From Alphaproteobacteria bacterium (GTDB lineage Bacteria; Pseudomonadota; Alphaproteobacteria; GCA-2731375), in contig JASLMY010000299.1 of assembly GCA_030746295.1 (NCBI GenBank), positions 1-5,131 of the forward strand: 5,131 bases of DNA, written 5' to 3'. The notes beneath the pieces are model-generated. The model searched no databases. It had not been told where the DNA came from and worked only from the letters and a program-made list of their open reading frames with translations. The position numbers were made by a program, and so were the translations under genes. Below, piece by piece: positions 1 to 5,131 of this stretch. The first letter of the stretch is position 1. Each line of letters opens with the position of its first letter.

Positions 1-264
<264 letters not shown>

Positions 265-297
265 GGTGTCGGTCGGAGTTGTTGTCGGGGTGCCGCC

Positions 298-317
298 GGC
301 CGCCGTCGGAGGCGGCC
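298..317 (+). repeat. GC-rich stem-loop in the mreB-mreC spacer
   Basis: GGCCGCC (298-304) and GGCGGCC (311-317) form a perfect 7-bp all-G/C stem around a six-base loop. The arm ends two bases before the mreC Shine-Dalgarno at 320-327. No T-run follows, so it is not a classical intrinsic terminator. Hairpins between mreB and mreC could protect the 3' end of the mreB message or lower mreC translation, because MreB is needed in larger amounts than MreC. That role is inference; chance pairing in GC-rich sequence cannot be excluded. Confidence 0.5.
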
Positions 318-319
318 GC

Positions 320-327
320 AAGGGAGG
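320..327 (+). promoter_or_regulatory. Ribosome-binding site deciding the mreC GTG start
   Basis: AAGGGAGG ends 10 bases before the GTG at 338. The only close in-frame rival, ATG at 374, has no comparable purine block, and starting there would remove the basic cytoplasmic leader that normally precedes the MreC membrane segment. This favours GTG 338. Confidence 0.65.
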
Positions 328-337
328 CTGAGCAGCC

Positions 338-1204
338 GTGAGGCCGAGACACGGCCGAGTATCCAGGTTGGTCATGCCGGCGCGCGCGGTGGCGCAGCGC
401 TCGGGTTATCTCGTGCTCGTGTCGGCCTCCATCCTGCTCTTGGTGCTGGGGCGCAGCGACGACGACGCCGTGATCCGCTTCCGTGCCGCCGTCACCGACT
501 TGCTGGCCCCGGTGCTGGGCGTTCTGGCCGAGCCGGTCGAGGCGGCCAAGCGCTTCGGCGCGGCGCTCGACGGCCATTGGCAAGCGACCCAGGACAACCA
601 ACGCCTGCGCGGGGACATCGAGCGCCTGATGCATTGGCAACAGGTGGCGCGCCGTCTGGAGCAGGAGAACGCGGTGCTTCGCGCCCAGCTCAACCTCCGC
701 CCCGAGCCGGCGCCGCACTACATCACCGCCCGGGTGATCGCCGATACCGGCGGCGCCTTCGTTCGCACCCTGATCGTCAACGCCGGCAGCCGCAACGGCG
801 TCCTCAAGGGGCAGGCGGCGATCTCGGGCGCCGGCGTGATCGGCCGCATCGCCGAGGTCGGGGAACGGGCCTCGCGCCTGTTGCTGCTGACCGATCTGAA
901 CTCGCGCGTGCCGGTGGTCGTCGAAGGCTCACGCATGCGCGCCGTGCTTGCCGGCGACAACAGCGCCCGGCCGCGCCTGATCTATCTGCCGGCCAGGGCA
1001 CAGCTCAGCCCCGGCGACCGCATCGTCACCTCCGGCCACGGCGGCGTCTTCCCGCCGGGTCTGCCGGTGGGCACGGTCACCACGGTCGACGACGGCGAGG
1101 TCCTGGTCCGGCCGCTCGTCGATTGGGACCGCCTCGAATACGCGACCGTGCTACGCTACGAGCTGGCGCGCATGGACGAGGACGAGGAATGGATCGGTGA
1201 CTGA
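338..1204 (+). CDS. mreC: Rod shape-determining protein MreC
   Basis: MreC is a single-pass inner-membrane protein whose periplasmic part binds PBP2 and switches the RodA-PBP2 synthase to its active state. The 288-residue product has the expected order: a basic N-terminus (1-21), one membrane helix (about 22-38, rich in Leu/Val), a coiled-coil-prone helix (about 65-117, with the QDNQRLRGDIERL and RRLEQENAVLRAQL stretches), then two beta-barrel-like domains (about 127-274). Family signatures include ITARVIADTGG..VRTLIVNAGS..GV.KGQA near 129-160, GVIGRI..VG near 166, and SPGDRIVTSGHGGVFPPGLPVG near 224-245. It ends in an acidic tail (MDEDEEWIGD). The GTG start is chosen from the RBS at 320-327 and the conserved basic leader. 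It lies 73 bases after mreB. The stop overlaps a possible small ORF at 1197. Length is normal for the family and no frame damage is seen. Confidence 0.96.
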   Translation: MRPRHGRVSRLVMPARAVAQRSGYLVLVSASILLLVLGRSDDDAVIRFRAAVTDLLAPVLGVLAEPVEAAKRFGAALDGHWQATQDNQRLRGDIERLMHWQQVARRLEQENAVLRAQLNLRPEPAPHYITARVIADTGGAFVRTLIVNAGSRNGVLKGQAAISGAGVIGRIAEVGERASRLLLLTDLNSRVPVVVEGSRMRAVLAGDNSARPRLIYLPARAQLSPGDRIVTSGHGGVFPPGLPVGTVTTVDDGEVLVRPLVDWDRLEYATVLRYELARMDEDEEWIGD

Positions 1205-1286
1205 GGCGAGCACCGGTCGACTGGCGCGATTTCGACAGTCGTCGGGCTATCGCACCGTCCGCGCGGATCAGGGGGGCGCTCGATGA
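1197..1286 (+). CDS. Possible 29-codon bridging ORF between mreC and mreD
   Basis: A GTG at 1197, with GAGGA (1184-1188) eight bases upstream, opens a 29-codon frame that overlaps the last codons of mreC. It runs through the whole 78-base gap and ends at a TGA at 1284-1286 overlapping the mreD ATG (ATGA at 1283-1286). The predicted peptide begins VTEASTGRLARF, is basic with seven Arg, and has no membrane segment or domain that I recognise. Its geometry would let ribosomes leaving mreC continue to mreD by re-initiation, like a coupling leader. It may equally be a chance open frame in GC-rich DNA. I claim no function for the peptide. Confidence 0.25.
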   Translation: MTEASTGRLARFRQSSGYRTVRADQGGAR

Positions 1287-1789
1287 CGGCGCTCGTCGCC
1301 CGCCTCAACGGTGCTGTTCGTGGCGTCCTGCCCGTGGTGGTTACCGCCTTCCTGGTGCTCTCCGCCTACCTGCCCTATGGCTCGGCCGAGATCTCCCGGC
1401 TGTTTCCCGCCTTCGCGCTGATCTCGGTCTTCTTCTGGAGCGTCTACCAGCCCAACCTGATGCCGGCGGGGGCGGCCTTCCTGCTCGGCTTCTTCAACGA
1501 CGTGCTGAGCGGCATGCCGTTGGGCCTGGGGGCGCTGGTCTTGGTCCTGCTGCAGTACGCCGCCCTCCACCAGCGCCGCGCCTTCGTCGGCCGGCCGTTC
1601 CTGGTCGGCTGGTTCGGCTTCGCCCTTCTCGCCGCCGTCGCCATGCTGCTGATCTGGCTCGGCGCCTCGCTCTACTACCTGACGCTCTTCGAGCTGTCGC
1701 CGGTCGCGGTGCAGTGCGCCATCACCGTCGCCGTCTACCCGCTGGTGGCCGAGCTCTTCGGCTGGTTGCAGCGTCGCTTCCTGAGGTAG
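1283..1789 (+). CDS. mreD: Rod shape-determining membrane protein MreD
   Basis: MreD is a small polytopic inner-membrane protein that forms a complex with MreC and links the MreB filaments to the RodA-PBP2 wall synthase. The 168-residue product is almost wholly hydrophobic, with about five or six membrane segments (near 14-32, 38-54, 60-72, 76-94, 106-128 and 141-161) and a basic C-terminus (LQRRFLR). The block YQPNLMPAGAAFLLGFFNDV, followed by LSGMPLGLGAL (about 55-84), is the characteristic MreD region. ATG 1283 is the first start codon in this frame after the TGA at 1202-1204. It has a purine-rich RBS, AGGGGGG at 1270-1276, six bases upstream. mreD sequences diverge strongly, so identity rests on topology, this motif and its place directly after mreC and before mrdA. 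The stop (TAG 1787-1789) overlaps the likely mrdA Shine-Dalgarno. Confidence 0.92.
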   Translation: MTALVARLNGAVRGVLPVVVTAFLVLSAYLPYGSAEISRLFPAFALISVFFWSVYQPNLMPAGAAFLLGFFNDVLSGMPLGLGALVLVLLQYAALHQRRAFVGRPFLVGWFGFALLAAVAMLLIWLGASLYYLTLFELSPVAVQCAITVAVYPLVAELFGWLQRRFLR

Positions 1790-1795
1790 CCGGCG

Positions 1796-3679
1796 ATGGA
1801 CCGGGACGTCGATCGACAAAAGACCTTCACCCGGCGCACCGCGATGCTGGCGGCCGGCAAGCTGTCGCTTCTGGGCCTGCTGATGGGGCGGATGTACTAC
1901 CTGCAGGTGGTGGAATCGAACCAGTATCAGATTCTGGCCGAGGAAAACCGGATCAACCTCCGCCTGCTGGCACCGCCGCGCGGCCGGATCCTCGACCGCT
2001 TCGGCGTCGAGGTGGCCCGCAATCAGCAGAACTTCCGGGTCTCGCTGACGCCGGAGGCGACCGAGAGCGTGGCCGAGACGCTGCGCCGGCTGGCCGACCT
2101 CTTGGAGATCACCGAGGCCCAAGTCGCCCGGGTGTTGCGCGACGTCGAGCGCCAGCGCCGCTTCATGCCGGTGACGGTGGCCGAGAACCTGACCTGGCAC
2201 GAGTTCGCCCGCGTCAACGTCCACTTGCCCGACCTGCCGGGGGTGCAGACCGATGTCGGCCGCACCCGGCAGTACCCCTTCCGCGATCGGCTGGCGCATG
2301 TCGTCGGCTACGTTGCCGCCGTCGCCGAGCGCGAGTTGACCGGCGATCCGCTTTTGGAGCTGCCCGACTTCCGGATCGGCAAGAACGGCATCGAGCGGGC
2401 GCACGACCTGTTGTTGCGGGGCAGCGCCGGCGACAGCCGGGTCGAGGTCAACGCCTACGGCCGCGTGATCCGCGAGCTGAAGCGACGCGAGGGCCAGCCC
2501 GGGCAGGACGTGGCCTTGAGCATCGACACCGGTCTGCAGGACTTCGTCTACCGTCGCCTGGCCGAGGAGAGCGCCTCGGCGGTGGTGCTCGACGTCCACA
2601 CCGGCGAGATCTTGGCGATGGTCTCCTCGCCGAGCTACGATCCCGGCGCCTTCAACCGGGGCCTCTCCGTCAAGTCCTGGCGGGCGCTACGCGACCACCC
2701 CAGAAAGCCGCTGATCAACAAGGCTGCCTCCGGGCAGTATCCGCCCGGCTCGGTCTTCAAGTCGGTGGTCGCCCTGGCGGCGCTCGAGGCCGGCGTCGCC
2801 GGGACCGGGCACCGGGTCTTCTGCAACGGCAGGATGCGGCTCGGCAACCACACCTTCCACTGCTGGCGCTTCAAATACGGCGGCCACGGCTGGATGAACA
2901 TGCACCAGGCGATTGAGCAGTCTTGCGACATCTACTTCTACGACATCGCCAAGCGGCTCGGCGTCGACCGGATCGCCGACATGGCGCGCCGCTTCGGCCT
3001 CGGCGAGGCGCCGGGCGTCGAGTTGGCCGGAATTCGTTCCGGGCTGGTGCCGACCAAGGCCTGGAAGCTGGCCTTGACCGGCAAGCCCTGGCAGCAGGGC
3101 GAGACCCTGATCACCGGCATCGGCCAGGGCTATCTCTTGACGACGCCGTTGCAGCTGGCGGTGATGACGGCGCGGTTGGTCAACGGCGGCCTGGCGGTCG
3201 AGCCCAGGCTGGTGCGCGCGCTTTCCGAACGCCCCGACGGCGAGGCGGTGGCGGCACCCTCGCTCGGGATCTCGCCGGCGGCGCTCAGGGTTGTTCTCGG
3301 CGGCATGGACGCCGTGGTCAACGGCAAGCGTGGCACGGCGCGCTCGGCCCGTCTGAAGGGCGAGGTCCAGATGGGTGGCAAGACCGGCACCGCCCAGGTC
3401 CGCCGGATCACCAAGGCGGAACGGCAGAAGGGCGGCAAGCTGGCCGCCGACACGCCCTGGGAAGAGCGCGACCATTCGCTCTTCGTCGGCTATGCCCCGG
3501 TGGCGAGCCCACGCTACGCGACCGCGGTGGTGATCGAGCACGGCGGCTCCGGCACCAACGCGGCCAAGGTCACCAAGGACATCGTCACCGAGCTCTTGAA
3601 GCGCGACCCGGCCCGCCGGGCCGCTATTGGGCGGCTGGCGGGCCCGGGACCGGCCGCCGGACAGGGACGGGGGAGCTAA
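1796..3679 (+). CDS. mrdA: Penicillin-binding protein 2, elongation-specific peptidoglycan D,D-transpeptidase
   Basis: PBP2 crosslinks peptidoglycan stem peptides during lateral-wall growth, working as a complex with RodA. The 627-residue product is a class B PBP: a short cytoplasmic leader, one membrane anchor (about 16-36), the PRGRILDRFG head motif (61-70), a pedestal region with RQYP (158-161), AHVVGYV (167-173) and GKNGIE (195-200), then the transpeptidase domain. Catalytic motifs are complete: the S-V-F-K tetrad with nucleophile S319 and K322, the second motif S376-C377-D378 (the SxD form usual in PBP2), and K529-T530-G531. C343, C356, H364 and C377 sit where a zinc site has been described in a related PBP2. 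The enzyme acts in the periplasm and is a beta-lactam target. ATG 1796 has GAGGT (1783-1787) eight bases upstream, inside the end of mreD. The Gly/Pro/Ala-rich tail (about 613-627) encodes the rodA RBS in its last codons. Confidence 0.97.
   Translation: MDRDVDRQKTFTRRTAMLAAGKLSLLGLLMGRMYYLQVVESNQYQILAEENRINLRLLAPPRGRILDRFGVEVARNQQNFRVSLTPEATESVAETLRRLADLLEITEAQVARVLRDVERQRRFMPVTVAENLTWHEFARVNVHLPDLPGVQTDVGRTRQYPFRDRLAHVVGYVAAVAERELTGDPLLELPDFRIGKNGIERAHDLLLRGSAGDSRVEVNAYGRVIRELKRREGQPGQDVALSIDTGLQDFVYRRLAEESASAVVLDVHTGEILAMVSSPSYDPGAFNRGLSVKSWRALRDHPRKPLINKAASGQYPPGSVFKSVVALAALEAGVAGTGHRVFCNGRMRLGNHTFHCWRFKYGGHGWMNMHQAIEQSCDIYFYDIAKRLGVDRIADMARRFGLGEAPGVELAGIRSGLVPTKAWKLALTGKPWQQGETLITGIGQGYLLTTPLQLAVMTARLVNGGLAVEPRLVRALSERPDGEAVAAPSLGISPAALRVVLGGMDAVVNGKRGTARSARLKGEVQMGGKTGTAQVRRITKAERQKGGKLAADTPWEERDHSLFVGYAPVASPRYATAVVIEHGGSGTNAAKVTKDIVTELLKRDPARRAAIGRLAGPGPAAGQGRGS
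3669..3675 (+). promoter_or_regulatory. Ribosome-binding site deciding the rodA GTG start
   Basis: GGGGGAG lies six bases before the GTG at 3682 and inside the last codons of mrdA. The rodA frame stays open far upstream (to 2923) across mrdA in an alternate frame, so the RBS and the conserved start of the RodA protein are what fix the start. Confidence 0.65.
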
Positions 3680-3681
3680 CG

Positions 3682-4839
3682 GTGGCGCTCAACCGCGACC
3701 TCGGCGGCCGCGAACGCCTGACCTTCGGGCAGAAGCTGGTCGACGTCAACTGGCTCTTGGTGGTGCTCTTGTGTCTGGTCGCCAGCTTCGGCTTCGCGAT
3801 GCTGTTCTCGGCCGCCAAGGGCAACCTCGACCCCTGGGCCTCCCGGCAGATGGTGCGCTTTGGGATCGGGCTCGTAGTCATGCTGATGGTGGCCATGGTC
3901 GACATCCGCTTCTGGCTGCGCCATGCCTACACGATTTACGCCTTGGCGCTGTTGCTCCTGGTCGCCGTCGAGGTGATGGGGGTGGTCGGCATGGGGGCGA
4001 AGCGCTGGGTGGATTTCGGCCTCTTCCAGCTGCAGCCCTCCGAGGTCATGAAGATCGCCCTGATTCTGGCCCTGGCGCGTTATTTCAACGGCATCGCGCA
4101 AGAGGACATCGGCCGCCTGCCGCTGCTCTTGGTGCCGACGGCGATGGTGGTGGCGCCGGTGGCGTTGATCCTGCGCCAGCCCGATCTCGGCACGGCGGCC
4201 CTGATGGTGATGCTGGCGGCGGCGCTCTTCTTCCTCGCCGGGGTGCGGATCTGGAAGTTCGCGGTCGGCGGCCTGGCGGTGCTCGCCGCGGTGCCGCTGG
4301 CCTGGGCCCTGATGCTGCGCGACTACCAGCGCCAGCGGGTCCTGACCTATCTCGACCCCGAGCGCAACCCGCTGGGTGCGGGCTATCACATCATGCAGTC
4401 GAAGATCGCGCTCGGCTCGGGCGGCGTCTTCGGCAAGGGCTTCATGCAGGGGACGCAGAGCCAGCTCAACTTCCTGCCCGAGCGGCAGACCGACTTCATC
4501 TTCACCATGCTGGCCGAGGAGCTGGGCCTGGTCGGCTGCCTGGCGCTCTTGAGCCTCTACATCTTCATCCTCGCCTACGGCGTCGCCATCTCGCTGCGCT
4601 CGCAGAGCCAGTTCGGCCGTCTCGTCGGCATGGGCGTGATCGTCACCTTCTTCCTCTACATTTTCATCAACATCGCCATGGTCACCGGCATCATCCCGGT
4701 GGTGGGCGCGCCGCTGCCGCTGATCTCCTACGGCGGCACCGCGCTCGTCACCATCCTCTTCGGCTTCGGGCTGCTGATCTCGGTCTACATCCACCGCGAC
4801 GTGGCGATCGGCCGCCGCCTCGATTTCGACGCCGACTGA
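3682..4839 (+). CDS. rodA: RodA, SEDS-family peptidoglycan glycosyltransferase
   Basis: RodA (also named MrdB) polymerises lipid II into glycan strands during elongation, and PBP2 crosslinks them. From GTG 3682 the product is 385 residues, normal for RodA, with about ten membrane helices. SEDS hallmarks are visible: W109 in GAKRWVDFG, E121 in LQPSE, D168 in RQPDLGTA, the long extracellular loop containing NPLGAGYHI and SKIALGSGG, then LPERQTDFIF, where D271 matches the catalytic Asp of E. coli RodA (D262), and the C-terminal PLPLISYGGTAL. An N-terminal soluble segment (1-21) precedes the first helix. Only two bases separate it from the mrdA stop, so the pair is probably translationally coupled and made in similar amounts. 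RodA rather than FtsW or SpoVE is supported by pairing with PBP2 and the mre genes and by the RodA-type TDFIF and GAPLPLISYGGT forms. Ends at the TGA at 4837-4839. Confidence 0.96.
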   Translation: MALNRDLGGRERLTFGQKLVDVNWLLVVLLCLVASFGFAMLFSAAKGNLDPWASRQMVRFGIGLVVMLMVAMVDIRFWLRHAYTIYALALLLLVAVEVMGVVGMGAKRWVDFGLFQLQPSEVMKIALILALARYFNGIAQEDIGRLPLLLVPTAMVVAPVALILRQPDLGTAALMVMLAAALFFLAGVRIWKFAVGGLAVLAAVPLAWALMLRDYQRQRVLTYLDPERNPLGAGYHIMQSKIALGSGGVFGKGFMQGTQSQLNFLPERQTDFIFTMLAEELGLVGCLALLSLYIFILAYGVAISLRSQSQFGRLVGMGVIVTFFLYIFINIAMVTGIIPVVGAPLPLISYGGTALVTILFGFGLLISVYIHRDVAIGRRLDFDAD

Positions 4840-4858
4840 AGGCCGACGCACGAGGCGT

Positions 4859-4881
4859 CGATAGCGCCATCGAGCCTATCG
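4859..4881. repeat. Inverted repeat abutting the tRNA-Lys promoter
   Basis: CGATAG (4859-4864) and CTATCG (4876-4881) are perfect inverted six-base arms separated by 11 bases. The right arm overlaps the putative -35 hexamer at 4879-4884. A second weak stem, GACGC (4845-4849) with GCGTC (4855-4859), sits just after the rodA stop. Neither has a T-run, so they do not form an intrinsic terminator. The larger repeat could be a protein-binding palindrome or chance. Confidence 0.35.
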
Positions 4882-4907
4882 ACAGCCGCCGCCGGCTTTG
4901 CTATACC
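4879..4907 (+). promoter_or_regulatory. Likely sigma70-type promoter of tRNA-Lys
   Basis: TCGACA (4879-4884, five of six matches to TTGACA) is followed, after exactly 17 bases, by TATACC (4902-4907, four of six matches to TATAAT). Transcription would begin near 4914, a few bases before the mature tRNA 5' end at 4918. The segment after the -10 (CCGCGG) is fully G/C, as in stable-RNA promoters under stringent control. This suggests that the tRNA is transcribed independently of the rodA operon as well as by any read-through. Confidence 0.6.
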
Positions 4908-4917
4908 CCGCGGCTTG

Positions 4918-4993
<76 letters not shown>

Positions 4994-5001
4994 AATATTT
5001 C

Positions 5002-5038
5002 AAAGGCTTAGCCGGGTGCGGCCGAGCCTTTTCTCTTT
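5002..5038 (+). terminator. Rho-independent terminator after tRNA-Lys
   Basis: AAAGGCT (5002-5008) pairs with AGCCTTT (5025-5031). The stem continues past a T-G wobble and one A/C mismatch into GCCG (5011-5014) with CGGC (5019-5022), closing a four-base GGTG loop. The 3' arm runs into a T-rich tract, TTTTCTCTTT (5029-5038). It begins eight bases after the tRNA CCA. Because no terminator follows rodA directly, it may also end read-through transcripts of the elongasome operon. Confidence 0.85.
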
Positions 5039-5131
5039 GAGGAAGGGTCTTGGCTAACCAGTGGCAAACAGAAGGCCCCGTGCCGGCGCTACGGGCGCCG
5101 CTGCGCGGCATCTCGGGCTCGGGTAGGTGTG

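Noticed and set aside
374..376. Alternative ATG start for mreC
   Set aside because: No good ribosome-binding site, and it would drop the basic leader typical of MreC; GTG 338 is better supported.
1218..1241. Six-base inverted repeat (CGACTG/CAGTCG) in the mreC-mreD gap
   Set aside because: Short arms with a 12-base loop and no T-run; expected by chance in GC-rich sequence.
1268..2599. Long minus-strand open frame (443 codons) antisense to mreD and mrdA
   Set aside because: Lies wholly against two well-identified genes; its product is rich in Gln, His, Arg, Gly and Ala with no recognisable fold, typical of antisense frames in high-GC DNA.
1714..2916. Plus-strand 400-codon open frame overlapping mreD and mrdA
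   Set aside because: Alternate frame of mrdA; Arg/Gly/Ala/Pro-rich product, no motifs, and mrdA carries all the catalytic motifs in its own frame.
2687..3541. Minus-strand open frame of 284 codons antisense to mrdA
   Set aside because: Shadow of the transpeptidase domain coding region, with no family signature of its own.
2923..3681. Upstream extension of the rodA frame
   Set aside because: The frame is open only as an alternate frame of mrdA. RodA homology begins after 3682, where a GTG has a proper Shine-Dalgarno.
3676..4851. Long minus-strand open frame (391 codons) antisense to rodA
   Set aside because: Mirror of the RodA membrane-protein codons; the product is a low-complexity His/Gln/Glu/Asp-rich string without domains.

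Overview
The window is a high-GC stretch holding the 3' part of a bacterial cell-elongation (rod-shape) operon followed by a tRNA gene. All the genes lie on the + strand in the order mreB (3' end only), mreC, mreD, mrdA (PBP2), rodA/mrdB, then tRNA-Lys(CUU) with its own likely promoter and a rho-independent terminator. Strong GC bias at third codon positions, this uninterrupted mreBCD-mrdA-rodA order and the style of the proteins (for example the PBP2 His-Cys-Trp and Ser-Cys-Asp signatures) suggest an alphaproteobacterium, probably Rhodospirillales-like. The taxonomic call is inference from memory of family sequences, not a search.

Layout: 1-264 is the last 87 codons of mreB. 265-337 is a short spacer with a strong GC hairpin (298-317) just before the mreC ribosome-binding site. 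338-1204 is mreC, with a GTG start. 1205-1282 is a 78-base gap bridged by a possible 29-codon ORF that overlaps both the end of mreC and the start of mreD. 1283-1789 is mreD, 1796-3679 is mrdA and 3682-4839 is rodA (GTG start, two bases after mrdA). 4840-4917 carries an inverted repeat and a sigma70-type promoter for tRNA-Lys at 4918-4993. A terminator lies at 5002-5038. The last 93 bases hold no gene that I can establish.

The genes form one machine. MreB filaments under the inner membrane organise MreC and MreD, which position and activate the RodA glycosyltransferase and its partner transpeptidase PBP2, so lateral-wall peptidoglycan is polymerised and crosslinked. E. coli splits these genes into mreBCD and mrdAB loci; here they are contiguous and tightly spaced, consistent with co-transcription and translational coupling from mreD onward.

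I see no mobile element, CRISPR array, defence system or undescribed multi-gene system. The points most worth a second look are modest: a Cys-Cys-His-Cys constellation in PBP2 at the place of a zinc site described in a related enzyme, the bridging micro-ORF between mreC and mreD, the hairpin before mreC, and the palindrome abutting the tRNA promoter.
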